Below are positions 42,815 to 51,680 of a DNA stretch of 64,000 nt, piece after piece. The position numbers and the translations under genes are program-made. Positions within the stretch are counted from its first letter, which is position 1; each line of letters starts with the position of its first letter. The notes under the pieces are model-generated. The model worked only from the letters and a program-made list of their open reading frames with translations. It did not search any database and was not told the DNA's origin. The DNA lies in assembly GCF_007830265.1 (NCBI RefSeq), contig NZ_VLKE01000001.1:1426001-1490000 (forward strand), in the 5' to 3' direction. This stretch comes from Micromonospora olivasterospora. Its GTDB lineage: Bacteria > Actinomycetota > Actinomycetes > Mycobacteriales > Micromonosporaceae.

Positions 42815-44523
42815 CGCAGTTCCTCCTCGTCGACTCTGATCACCCAGTTGGCGAACGTCTCCCCGGTGGTCCGGCCGGCCAGGTAGCGCCGGGCCAGCCG
42901 CTCCACGTACCCGGGAAGCTCGTCCGCGGTGGTCTTCAGGCCGCGCAGCTTGCGGCCGAATCCGGCGGTCTGCCCCTGCGCCATGCCCAGGCCGCCGCCC
43001 AGGTGCACCTGGAAGCCCTCGACCTGCCGGCCGTCCGGGCCGACCACGAGCTGGCCCTTCAGGCCGATGTCGGCGACCTGGGTGCGGGCGCAGGCGTTGG
43101 GGCAGCCGTTGAGGTGGATGGAGATGTCGGCGTCGAAGTCGCGCAGCCGCTCCTCCAGACGGGCCACCAGCTCCTCGCCGCGCGCCTTCGTCTCGACGAT
43201 CGCCAGCTTGCAGTACTCGATGCCCGTGCAGGCCATCGTGCCGCGCCGCCACGCCGACGGCCGGGCCTCCAGGCCGATCCCGCGCAGCGCCGTCACCAGG
43301 GAGTCGGTCCGCTCCGGCGCCACGTCGAGCACCAGCAGCTTCTGGTACGGCGTGAGCCGCACCCGGTCGCTGCCGTGCGCCTCGACGACGTCGGCGAGCT
43401 GGGCGAGCTGGGCGCCGGAGACGCGCCCGACCACCGGGGCGGCGCCGACGAAGTTGCGCCCGTCGCGCTGCTGGTGCACGCCGATGTGGTCGATCGGCCT
43501 GTCGGGCAGCTCGGGGGCGGGACCGTCGAGCAGGGCCCGCCCCAGGTACTCCTTCTCCAGCACCTCGCGGAAGCGCTCCACGCCCCAGTCCGCGACGAGG
43601 AACTTCAGCCGGGCGCGGCTGCGCAGCCGGCGGTAGCCGTAGTCGCGGAAGATCCCCACCACGCCCGCCCAGACGTCGGGGACCTCGGCCAGCGGGACCC
43701 AGACGCCGAGCCGCTTGGCCAGCATGGGGTTGGTGGAGAGGCCGCCGCCGACCCAGAGGTCGAAGCCGGGGCCGTGGTCGGGGTGGTCGACGCCGAGGAA
43801 CGCGATGTCGTTCGCCTCGTACGGGGTGTCGACCAGCCACGAGATCGAGGTCTTGAACTTCCGCGGGAGGTTGGAGTAGCTCTTGTCTCCGACGTACCGC
43901 TGGACGATCTCGTCGATCGCCGGCGTCGGGTCGAGCACCTCGTCCCGGGCCACCCCGGCGACCGGGCTGCCGAGCACGACCCGCGGGCAGTCGCCGCACG
44001 CCTCGGTGGTCTGCAGGCCGACGGCCTCCAGCCGGCGCCAGATCTCCGGCATGTCCTCGATCCGGATCCAGTGGTACTGGATGTTCTGCCGGTCGGTGAT
44101 GTCGGCGGTGTCCCGGGCGAACTCCCGGGAGATGTCCGCGACGACCCGGAGCTGCTCCAGGGTGAGCTCGCCGCCGTCCACCCGGACCCGGAGCATGAAG
44201 AACTCGTCCTCCAGCTCGTGCGGCTCCAGCACGGCGGTGCGCCCGCCGTCGATGCCCTCGCGACGCTGGGTGTAGAGCCCCCACCAGCGGAACCGGCCGC
44301 GCAGGTCCTGCGGGTCGATCGAGGCGAAGCCCCGGTGGGCGTAGATGTTCTCGATTCGCGCCCGGACGTTCAGCGGGTTGTCGTCCTTCTTCATCCGCTC
44401 GTTGGGGTTGAGCGGCTCGCGGTGGCCGACCGCCCACTGTCCCTCCCCGCGAGGGCGGCGGGGTGCCCGCGCCGGGGGGGCCGTGGGAGCGTCGGGCCGG
44501 GCGGGGGTGCTGCTGAGCGCCAT
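42811..44523 (-). CDS. Ferredoxin-type sulfite reductase
   Basis: A 570-residue siroheme [4Fe-4S] reductase of the SirA/NirA family. Two ferredoxin-like half-domains (RWWGLYTQRREGIDGG and the QYHWIRIEDMPEIWRR region) frame two catalytic halves; the cluster ligands are in CTGIEYC and CPNAC. The motif DKSYSNLPRKFK binds the siroheme. It reduces sulfite to sulfide with ferredoxin electrons. Nitrite reductase activity is the main alternative, but the cysH-containing operon argues for sulfite. GGAGG precedes ATG 44523. A leader peptide ORF is found 130 bases upstream. Confidence 0.95.
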   Translation of the reverse strand: MALSSTPARPDAPTAPPARAPRRPRGEGQWAVGHREPLNPNERMKKDDNPLNVRARIENIYAHRGFASIDPQDLRGRFRWWGLYTQRREGIDGGRTAVLEPHELEDEFFMLRVRVDGGELTLEQLRVVADISREFARDTADITDRQNIQYHWIRIEDMPEIWRRLEAVGLQTTEACGDCPRVVLGSPVAGVARDEVLDPTPAIDEIVQRYVGDKSYSNLPRKFKTSISWLVDTPYEANDIAFLGVDHPDHGPGFDLWVGGGLSTNPMLAKRLGVWVPLAEVPDVWAGVVGIFRDYGYRRLRSRARLKFLVADWGVERFREVLEKEYLGRALLDGPAPELPDRPIDHIGVHQQRDGRNFVGAAPVVGRVSGAQLAQLADVVEAHGSDRVRLTPYQKLLVLDVAPERTDSLVTALRGIGLEARPSAWRRGTMACTGIEYCKLAIVETKARGEELVARLEERLRDFDADISIHLNGCPNACARTQVADIGLKGQLVVGPDGRQVEGFQVHLGGGLGMAQGQTAGFGRKLRGLKTTADELPGYVERLARRYLAGRTTGETFANWVIRVDEEELR

Positions 44524-44574
44524 CGCGGCGTCCTCCGTTGTCTGCTGTGCCTCAGCGGCGCGGACGCGGCGGCC

Positions 44575-44630
44575 GGCCCGTGGGACGGGCCGTGGACGGC
44601 GATGTCGGACGGCCGGCGCGAAAGCGCGCC
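44575..44630 (-). promoter_or_regulatory. Two hairpins between leader peptide and sulfite reductase
   Basis: Perfect stems GGCCCGT/ACGGGCC (44575-44591) and GGCGCG/CGCGCC (44615-44630). They lie between the leader ORF stop and the reductase ribosome site, where a terminator/anti-terminator switch would be. Confidence 0.45.
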
Positions 44631-44653
44631 CGAGACGGATGGGTCGGGCGTCG

Positions 44654-44740
44654 TCAGTGGGCCGGACAGATGGCGCTGCGCACGCGGCCGTAGTCGACGT
44701 GGCGACGGGCCACGAAGCGACGGTCTATGGCGGCGAGCAT
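44654..44740 (-). CDS. Sulfur-operon leader peptide
   Basis: A 28-codon ORF ending ...RRHVDYGRVRSAICPAH. The pattern RRHVD(x)4RVxSA(x)C close to the stop is the conserved form of putative leader peptides that precede sulfur-assimilation genes in actinomycetes. One Cys codon near the end would slow ribosomes when charged Cys-tRNA is scarce and so raise reading of the downstream operon. GGGAG stands about eight bases upstream of the ATG. Confidence 0.7.
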   Translation of the reverse strand: MLAAIDRRFVARRHVDYGRVRSAICPAH

Positions 44741-45052
44741 GCGGCCATGCTCCCACACCTGCCGGGGCCCTTCCAATGGCCCAGTGTGCGATCCCACATC
44801 ACGGACCGTCGATGACGCCGCCACCCCCCTCACCCGGGCACCCCGACCGGACGGCCAGGTCAGGTACCTCACCCCTCGCGCGGCGGCAGTTCGGCGTTCC
44901 ACGGCGAGCGCCACCGCGGCCGGACCGCGTCCCCCTACCCACTCGGCCCCGACGCCGCGGCCGGTGTGCGACGCTCTAGCCGTGGCCGAAATGCCGGAAA
45001 AGCCGGGCTCAGTCCGGCCCTGCCCGCCCGGCCCGAGCCGGCCGGGCGGGGC
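44741..45052. other. Divergent intergenic region
   Basis: It separates the sulfur operon leader and the glycosyltransferase gene. No gene, clear promoter or strong dyad was seen. Confidence 0.5.
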
Positions 45053-46723
45053 ATGAACGGCGGGCGGGCGGCGCGGCGGAGCGCCTCCGCGCCGCTGCGG
45101 TCGGTCCCCGTCTGGCTGGCGCCCGCGCTGCTCACGTCGACGGTCGCCCTGGTGGGGATCGACCGGGCGCAGCCGTGGCGGGACGAGCTGGCCACCTGGA
45201 GCGCCGCCACCCGGCCGCTGGGCGGGCTGGCCCGGCTGGCGGGCACCATCGACGCCGGCACCGTGCCGTACTACCTGCTGATGCACGGCTGGCTGGCGCT
45301 GGCCGGGGACTCCGCGACCGCGCTGCGGCTGCCGTCCGTGCTCGCCATGGCCGGGGCGGCCGGGCTGACCGCCGTACTCGGCGAACGGCTGCTCGGGCGG
45401 CGGGCCGGGCTGATCGGCGGGGTGCTGTTCGCGGCCGTGCCCGGCACGTCCCGGTACGCCCAGGAGGCCCGCCCGTACGCCTTCGTCGCCCTGTTCGGGG
45501 TGCTGGCGACGCTGCTGCTGGTCGGGGCGCTCGACCGCCCCGGGTGGCGCCGCTGGGCCGGGTACGCCGCCGCCGTCGCCGCGCTCGGCCTGGCGCACCT
45601 GGTGGCGCTCAGCCTGCTCGCCGCGCACGCGGTCGCGGTGCTCGCCCGGCATCGTCGAGGGGCACCCCGCCGGGCCGGGGCAGCGGGCGCCCCGGGGAGG
45701 GCGGCAGGCGAGGTCGCCGAGGCGGCCCGCGGCACGGCCAGGGCGGCCCGCGGCCCGGCCAGGGCAGCCCGCGGCCCGGCCAGGGCAGCCCGCGGCCCGG
45801 CCAGGGCAGCCCGCGATTCCGTCGACGCAGCAGGCGATCGCCCCGAGGCCGCCGGCGGCCGGGCCACGCCCGCCGCGCGCCGGGGCTCGCCGCTGCGGGG
45901 CTGGCTCGCCGCGCTCGTACCGGCGGCCGTCGCGCTGGCCCCGCTGGCGCTGCTGGGCACCCGGCAGCGGGGGCGACAGCTCGACTGGGTGGACCCCGCC
46001 CGCCTGGCCGACCTCGCCGCGCTGCCCAGCGCCCTGGCGCGCGGCGGCGCGGTCGGCGGGCTGCTGCTCGGCCTCGCCGCGCTCGGGGCGGCCCGGTCGG
46101 GCCCGCGCGCCCTGTTGCCCGCCGCCGGGGTGGCGCTGCCGGCGCTGCTGCTCTTCCTGGCCGGGCTGGCGGCCCCGGTGTGGGTGCCGCGTTACCTGTT
46201 CTTCACCGTGCCGTTCGCCTGTCTGCTGGCCGGGGCGGCGCTGGCCACGGTGGCGCTGCCGGCGGCGTCCGCCGTGGTGCTCCTCGCCGGCGTACTCGGC
46301 CTGCCCGACCAGGCGGCGCTGCGGCGCAGCCACGAGTGGCCGCCCGGCGCGCTCGTCGACTACCGGGGGGCGGCCCGGGTGGTGGACGAGGGGCGTCGCC
46401 CCGGGGACGCCGTCGTCTTCTCGCCCCGGGACGGTTGGCTCTTCCTCGACCTGGGCACCCGCTACCACCTGGGCGACCGCCAGCCCCGCGACGCACTGGC
46501 CGTACGCGGGCAGGACGCCCGCGGCGACTACTGGGCCGACGAGTGCGCGCGCCCGGCCGAGTGCCTGGCCGGCGTACGCCGGGCCTGGCTGGTCGTGGCC
46601 GGGCGACCGGCCGACCCGGTGGGCGCGGTGGCCGGGGCGAAGGGAGCCGCCCTGCGCGACACCTTCACCGTGGCGCGGATCTGGACCCGCCCGGGCGTGA
46701 CGGTCGCCCTCCTGACCCGGTGA
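45053..46723 (+). CDS. GT-C family membrane glycosyltransferase (GT39/ArnT-like)
   Basis: A 556-residue membrane protein with about ten helices. The first external loop has QPWRDELATWSA, the catalytic Asp/Glu motif of GT-C enzymes, followed by the RLPSVLAMAGAAGL and AVPGTSRYAQEARPYAF motifs. A cytoplasmic loop contains four 7-residue GPARAAR repeats (21-bp units). It would transfer a sugar from a polyprenyl-phosphate donor to a protein or glycan outside the membrane. ATG 45053 gives the natural start. The sugar is unknown. Confidence 0.87.
   Translation: MNGGRAARRSASAPLRSVPVWLAPALLTSTVALVGIDRAQPWRDELATWSAATRPLGGLARLAGTIDAGTVPYYLLMHGWLALAGDSATALRLPSVLAMAGAAGLTAVLGERLLGRRAGLIGGVLFAAVPGTSRYAQEARPYAFVALFGVLATLLLVGALDRPGWRRWAGYAAAVAALGLAHLVALSLLAAHAVAVLARHRRGAPRRAGAAGAPGRAAGEVAEAARGTARAARGPARAARGPARAARGPARAARDSVDAAGDRPEAAGGRATPAARRGSPLRGWLAALVPAAVALAPLALLGTRQRGRQLDWVDPARLADLAALPSALARGGAVGGLLLGLAALGAARSGPRALLPAAGVALPALLLFLAGLAAPVWVPRYLFFTVPFACLLAGAALATVALPAASAVVLLAGVLGLPDQAALRRSHEWPPGALVDYRGAARVVDEGRRPGDAVVFSPRDGWLFLDLGTRYHLGDRQPRDALAVRGQDARGDYWADECARPAECLAGVRRAWLVVAGRPADPVGAVAGAKGAALRDTFTVARIWTRPGVTVALLTR
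45731..45814. repeat. 21-bp coding repeat, four units
   Basis: Four 21-bp units, the last three identical, inside the GT-C gene; they encode RGPARAA repeats in a basic cytoplasmic loop. Confidence 0.9.
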
Positions 46724-46859
46724 CTACCGCGCACGCACCCGTCGGCCGAGGGCGGCGAGGCCAAGGTTGGCGGCTGAGCGGCACTCCCGTCGGCGTGTCG
46801 AGTCGCTCACCCGTCGACGATCGCGCCGGCGGCCGCCCCGGCGAAGGCGGGGTCGCGGG

Positions 46860-48386
46860 TCAGGGGCGGGCCAGGGGAACGACGAGCAGGGCCTCCGTGC
46901 CGCCCTCGGCGCCGTTGCGCAGCTCGATGCTGCCGCGCAGCTCACCGGTGACCAGGGCCCGGACGATCTGCAGGCCGAGATTGCCGCCGCGCTCCGCGTC
47001 GAACTCGGCCGGCAGGCCCCGGCCGTTGTCGGCCACCGTGACGTGCAGCTGCTTGCGGAACCGGTGCACGGAGACCACCACCTCCGGCTCCGCCGCGCCG
47101 GCCGGGCCGCCCACGCCCTCCTCCCCGGCCGGCGGGAAGCCGTGCTCGACGGCGTTGAGCAGCAGCTCGTTGAGCACCATGACCAGCGAGGTGGCGATCT
47201 CGGCGGGGAGCACCCCGAAGTTGCCCCGCCGGTGCATCCGGACGGTCTGCTCGGTCGCCGCCACCTCGGTCGCGGCGCTGGCCACCCGGTCGACGATGCC
47301 GTCGAACTCGACCGCCTCGTCGCTGGACATGGAGAGCGTCTCGTGCACCAGGGCGATGGAGGCGACCCGGCGTACGGACTCCTCCAGGGCGACCCGGGCC
47401 TCGGGCATGGCGACCCGGCGGGCCTGGAGGCGGAGCAGCGCGGCGACCGTCTGCAGGTTGTTCTTCACCCGGTGGTGGATCTCCCGGATGGTGGCGTCCT
47501 TGGTCATCAGGGCGCGGTCGCGGCGGCGTACCTCGGTGACGTCGCGGACCAGGACCAGCGCGCCGATCGGCACCCCGGCGGGTATCAGCGGAAGCGCCCG
47601 GGTCAGCATGGTCGCGCCGCGGGCCTCGATCTCGCGTCGGGGCGGCGCCTCGCCGCGCAGCGCCGCGAGGATGCCGTTGGCCGCGTCGGTTCCCTCCAGG
47701 GGATCGCCGGCCAGCCGTCGGTGCAGCTTGGCCAGGTCCTCCCCCGCGAGGTGGGAGGCGAAGCCGAGCCGCCGGTACGCGGACTGGGCGTTCGGGCTGG
47801 CGTAGGTGACCTTGCCGTCGGCGTCCAGCCGCACGAGGCCGTCCCCGACCCGGGGCGCGGACGTGGTCTCGCCGGGGTGCCGGGGCGGCGGGAACGTCCC
47901 GTCGGCGATCATCTGGGCCAGGTCGTCGGCGGTGGTCAGGTAGTTCAGTTCGAGCTGGCTGGGCGTGCGGGCGGTGGACAGGTTGGTGTCGCGGCCCACC
48001 ACCGCGACCACCTCCCCGGCCTCGCCGTCGGCGGTGCGCAGCCGGACCGGGATCGCCTCGTGCCGGGCCGGCACGTCGCCGTACCAGACGGGGTCGCCCT
48101 CCCGCCAGATCCGGCCCTGCCCGTACGCGACCGCCAGGTGGGCCACCTCCGGCCCGCCGACGATCCGCCCCACCTGGTCGTCGAGATAGGCGGTGGGGGC
48201 GGTCGTCGGGCGGACCTGGGCCACGCAAAGGAACGTGCCGTCGGCGTCCACCGGCACCCAGAGCAGCAGGTCGGCGAAGGAGAGGTCGGACAGCAGCTGC
48301 CAGTCCCCGGCGATCCGGTGCAGGTGGTCGATGTCGGCCGGGCGGAGCAGCGTGTGCTCCTCGGCGAGGTCGCGCAGCGTGGACAC
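46860..48386 (-). CDS. pdtaS: Sensor histidine kinase PdtaS
   Basis: A 508-residue cytosolic kinase. A GAF-like domain (about 1-150) and a PAS domain (180-300) precede the HisKA_2 dimerisation/phosphoacceptor box REIHHRVKNNLQTV and an HATPase domain (NELLLNAVEHG, DNGRGLP). This plan and the wording match PdtaS, which phosphorylates the antiterminator PdtaR and responds to copper and nitric oxide. The next gene upstream on this strand is the SIS protein, 30 bases away. GTG start at 48386. Confidence 0.93.
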   Translation of the reverse strand: MSTLRDLAEEHTLLRPADIDHLHRIAGDWQLLSDLSFADLLLWVPVDADGTFLCVAQVRPTTAPTAYLDDQVGRIVGGPEVAHLAVAYGQGRIWREGDPVWYGDVPARHEAIPVRLRTADGEAGEVVAVVGRDTNLSTARTPSQLELNYLTTADDLAQMIADGTFPPPRHPGETTSAPRVGDGLVRLDADGKVTYASPNAQSAYRRLGFASHLAGEDLAKLHRRLAGDPLEGTDAANGILAALRGEAPPRREIEARGATMLTRALPLIPAGVPIGALVLVRDVTEVRRRDRALMTKDATIREIHHRVKNNLQTVAALLRLQARRVAMPEARVALEESVRRVASIALVHETLSMSSDEAVEFDGIVDRVASAATEVAATEQTVRMHRRGNFGVLPAEIATSLVMVLNELLLNAVEHGFPPAGEEGVGGPAGAAEPEVVVSVHRFRKQLHVTVADNGRGLPAEFDAERGGNLGLQIVRALVTGELRGSIELRNGAEGGTEALLVVPLARP

Positions 48387-48416
48387 GCAGACCAGCGTGC
48401 CACGCCACGCCGCCGG

Positions 48417-49468
48417 TCACATCGTCGCGGTCACCTTCTTCAGCCCGCGCGGGGCGTCCGGGTTCTCGCCCCGGGCCAGCGCCAGGGCCAGGGCCAGCCG
48501 CTGCAGCGGCAGGATGTCCAGCAGCGGGGCGTACCGCTCGTCGACGTCGGGCACGGCGATCCGGGTGGCCCCGCCACGTCGGCCGAGCCGACCACCACCA
48601 CGTCGGCGCGGCGCTCGCCGAGCCGGGGCAGCACCTCCCCCATCGACCGGCCGCCGGGGCCGGAGCCGACCACGGCCAGCACGGGCACGTCCGGGTCGGT
48701 CATGGCGAGCGGGCCGTGCAGCAGGTCGGCCCCCGAGAAGGCGAGCGCCGGCAGGTACGACGTCTCCATCAGCTTCAGCGCCGCCTCCCGGGCGGTCGGG
48801 TACGCGTACCCCCGGCCGGTGGTGACGAGCTGCGCGGCGAACCGGTAGCGGGGCGCGAGCTGCGTCGCGGTGGCGTCGGCCAGGGTGCGGGCGGCCAGCT
48901 CGGGCAGTTCGGCCAACGCGGCCCGCTCCTCGGCCGGCAGCGCGCCGTCGCCGGCCCGGATCCCCTCCACCAGCATCAGCAGGGCCAGCAGCTCCGCCGT
49001 GTACGTCTTGGTGGCCGCCACCGCCCGCTCGTGCCCGGCGGCGATGTCGACGCTCAGCTCGGCGGCCCGGGCCAGCGGCGAGTCGGGCGCGTTGGTGACC
49101 GCGAGGGTCAGCGCGCCGGAGGCGCGGGCGGTGCGCAGCACCTCGGTCAGGTCGGGCGAGCCGCCGCTCTGGCTGACGCCCACGACCAGCGCGTCGGAGA
49201 GGTCGGGGCGGGCGCCGAACAGGGTGATCGCGCTGGGCGAGGCGAGCCCGGCGGGCAGGCCGAGCCGGATCTCGGTCAGGTACGCCGCGTACAGCGCGGC
49301 GTGGTCGGAGGTGCCCCGCGCGGTGAAGACCACGTGCCGGGGACGACGCTCGGCGACGGCCGCGGCGACCCGGGCGATCGCCCCGGCGTGCTCGGCGGAG
49401 AGCAGCCGCTCGTAACCGGCCGGCTGCTCGGCGATGTCGGCGGCCATCCCGGCCCCTGCACCCGTCAC
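48417..49468 (-). pseudogene. SIS-domain sugar isomerase-like protein, one frameshift
   Basis: Two SIS domains of the GlmS-C/AgaS type: FTARGTSDHAALYA, SQSGGSPDLTEV and AATKTYT in the first; SGADLLHGPLAM and VVGSGPGGRS in the second. The C-terminal end (TRIAVPDVDERYAPLLDILP...) lies in another frame; one extra C in the run 48569-48572 rejoins it to give about 351 residues. Function: a sugar-phosphate isomerase/deaminase or amino-sugar sensor. The likely GTG start is 49468, after the SD-like AAGGGG. It runs close to pdtaS. Confidence 0.75.
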
Positions 49469-49476
49469 GGACACCC

Positions 49477-49524
49477 CTTCCCTGCGCGGCATCCGCGCGC
49501 TCGCTTCCCTGCGCGGCATCCGCG
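49477..49524. repeat. 27-bp tandem repeat before the SIS gene start
   Basis: Two exact 21-base blocks (49477-49497 and 49504-49524) spaced at 27 bp, plus a degenerate third. On the minus strand each holds GCAGGGAAG, SD-like, ahead of the GTG starts. Confidence 0.85.
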
Positions 49525-49558
49525 CTCGCTTCCCATGCGGCTCCGCGCGTCGCCTTCC

Positions 49559-49612
49559 GGCGCGCGGCTCGCGCACGACCCGTCAGGCGCGCGGCTCGCG
49601 CACGACCCGTCA
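49559..49612. repeat. Second 27-bp tandem repeat
   Basis: Two identical 27-bp units (49559-49585 and 49586-49612) with a partial third. Confidence 0.85.
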
Positions 49613-49791
49613 GGCGCGCGGCTGCCGCGCAACCCTCCGCTGCGCGAATGCCGCGCGTTTGATGTTCAGCCTTGCACGTTTCTCCGGCCAAAAGCAATGT
49701 ACCGAACAGCATTGCGCAGCGGATCACCACGGTGCCCCAACATCACCTAGGCTTGCCCGGCCCGGCGAATAGCTACGAGCGAGAGGCACAC

Positions 49792-51630
49792 GTGTCCGAG
49801 GGAAGGGACGATCCCCCGCTGTCGGCGGAGGAGGAACTGGCCCTGGCCCGGCTCGCCCTGGACGAGGGCGACCTGCCGCACGCCGCCGGGCACGTGGCGG
49901 GGGCGCTGGCCCAGGCGCCGACCCTGCCCGAGGCGCACGAGACCCTCGCCCGGGTCGCCTCCGCCGGCGGCGGCGGGCTGGACCTCTTCCCGCTGCACCA
50001 CCGCGCCTTCGTCGGCGCCGTGGTGGCCCGCGCGCACCTGCTCGCCGCGGCGGGCCGGCCGGCGGAGGGGCTGGAACTGCTGGCCGCCGCCACCGGCCAC
50101 GACCGGCGGTCGGACTGGGCCGGCGTGCCCTGGGTGACCGCTCCCGAGCTGGCCGAACGGCTCGACCCGGAGCGCACCGCCGGGGTCCTCATGCAGGTCT
50201 GCGGCGCCCTGCCGGACCCGGTGCCGCGGGCCGAGCGGGCGCCGCTGCGGGCGTACCTCGCGCTGGCCCGCAACGCGGCCGCCGCCCATCCGGAGCACGG
50301 TCTGCTGCTGGGCGCGGCGTCCGCGCTGGCCCGGCGTCTCGGCGAGGTCGCGCTCGCGATCCAGTGGGCCGGCCGGGGCGTACGGGCGCAGCCGTCGAAG
50401 CTCGGCGAGGTCTGGCTCGGGTACGCCTACCGCAGCGCCGGCCGGACCCGGGACGCCCTGGCGGCGCTGCGCCGGGCCGTCGCGCACGACCCCGACGACC
50501 TGGCCGTGTACGCCGACATCGCCGGCACGCTCGGCGACTCCGGCCGGCTCGACGAGGCGCTGGAGTGGGTCGACCGGGCCCTGGCGCGGGACCCGACGTT
50601 CGACTGCGCCGTGCACACCGCGCACCGGCTGCGCTTCCAGCGCGACGGCGACGTGGCCCACCTGGTGGCGCTGGCCGACTTCGTGCGGGACCACCCGGAC
50701 GACTCCCACGAGCACGGCGACCTCGCCGAGTGCTGCCGCAGCCGGCCCTGGCTCGGGCAGGTCACGCCGGCCGCCGGGGCCATGGTGGAGGCGCTGCGCC
50801 GGGCCCTCGCCGCCGACCACCGCGGCCTGGGCGCCGCCGTACGGCTGGAGACGCTGGAGCCGCCGAGCGCGATGCGTACGGTCGAGGCGGCCGTGCCCGG
50901 GCTGCGGGTGGAGGTGGCCGCGGTGGCCGAACCCGACCCGCGCCAGCCCCGCCGCGCGACCGACCAGCCGCTGTGGCGCTACGACGGCACGGTCCCCGCC
51001 CCGACGGTCCCCGCGCCCTCTGCCGAGGCGGCGGCCCGGGTCCGGCAGCTCGCCCAGCCGGCGTGGCCGCACCCGCCGGCCGCGTACGACGCGGCGGTCG
51101 GCCTGGCCACCCTGGACCTGACCGACCTGCTCGGGCTGCTCGTGCACCCGCCGCCGCCCCCGGCCACCGCCCTCGGCCGGGTGCTCGCGGGGCAGGACCC
51201 GTCGCTGTGGGTGCGCTGCGTGCAGGTGTGGGCGTGCCTGGGCCTGCTGCACCACCGCACCGACGAGCCGTGGGCCGCGTCGGTGCGCCGCCGCGTGCTG
51301 CTGGAGCTGGTCTGGGGGGTCGAGGACTGGATCACCGAGGCGGCCCTGTTCGCCCTGGTCACCGCGGCGTGGGTCGACCCCTCCGTACGCCCCGACGTCG
51401 TCCGCGTGGTGGCCGAGCGGCTGGCCGACGCGGCGGCCGTGGCCCGGGACCGGCCGGTGCCGATCGGGGTCTCGCTGGCCTATCTGGCCCTGGCCACGCC
51501 GGACCTGGACCCGGGGACGGCGGCGCTGGCCGGCGAGCTGATCTCCGGCCGGCCGCCGGCCCGACGCCGCCGCAACCCGCTGCGCCGCCTCTGGCACCAG
51601 CTGCTCCGCCGCCCCCGGCGCCGCCCCTGA
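49792..51630 (+). CDS. Tetratricopeptide-repeat protein
   Basis: A 612-residue soluble protein. The N-terminal half has helical repeats with the TPR pattern (LARLALDEGDLPHAAGHVAG, then AYRSAGRTRDALAALRRAV and EALEWVDRALARDPTF). The C-terminal half (about 400-612) is a second helical, Pro-rich and basic-ended domain (LRRLWHQLLRRPRRRP). TPRs build scaffolds; the partner is unknown. GAGAGG precedes GTG 49792. Confidence 0.85.
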   Translation: MSEGRDDPPLSAEEELALARLALDEGDLPHAAGHVAGALAQAPTLPEAHETLARVASAGGGGLDLFPLHHRAFVGAVVARAHLLAAAGRPAEGLELLAAATGHDRRSDWAGVPWVTAPELAERLDPERTAGVLMQVCGALPDPVPRAERAPLRAYLALARNAAAAHPEHGLLLGAASALARRLGEVALAIQWAGRGVRAQPSKLGEVWLGYAYRSAGRTRDALAALRRAVAHDPDDLAVYADIAGTLGDSGRLDEALEWVDRALARDPTFDCAVHTAHRLRFQRDGDVAHLVALADFVRDHPDDSHEHGDLAECCRSRPWLGQVTPAAGAMVEALRRALAADHRGLGAAVRLETLEPPSAMRTVEAAVPGLRVEVAAVAEPDPRQPRRATDQPLWRYDGTVPAPTVPAPSAEAAARVRQLAQPAWPHPPAAYDAAVGLATLDLTDLLGLLVHPPPPPATALGRVLAGQDPSLWVRCVQVWACLGLLHHRTDEPWAASVRRRVLLELVWGVEDWITEAALFALVTAAWVDPSVRPDVVRVVAERLADAAAVARDRPVPIGVSLAYLALATPDLDPGTAALAGELISGRPPARRRRNPLRRLWHQLLRRPRRRP

Positions 51631-51646
51631 CCCCCGAGCGCGCCGC

Positions 51647-51680
51647 CTGACGGCGGGCGGACTCCGACGGGCGCCGTCAG
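51647..51680. terminator. Hairpin between convergent genes
   Basis: The 9-bp arms CTGACGGCG and CGCCGTCAG surround a 16-base loop; the right arm includes the stop codon of the MFS gene. Confidence 0.6.

Larger units (their letters stand above)
49469..49791. other. Intergenic region with 27-bp repeats
   Basis: Left part: repeats at 49477-49524 (27-bp period) and 49559-49612 (27-bp period). Right part: AT-richer with a hairpin GCAATG/CATTGC (49694-49715). No gene. Confidence 0.6.

Noticed and set aside
41206..44979. A 1,257-codon plus-strand frame across the sulfur operon
   Set aside because: It reads Pro/Gly/Arg repeats and runs antisense to clear cysH and sulfite reductase genes.
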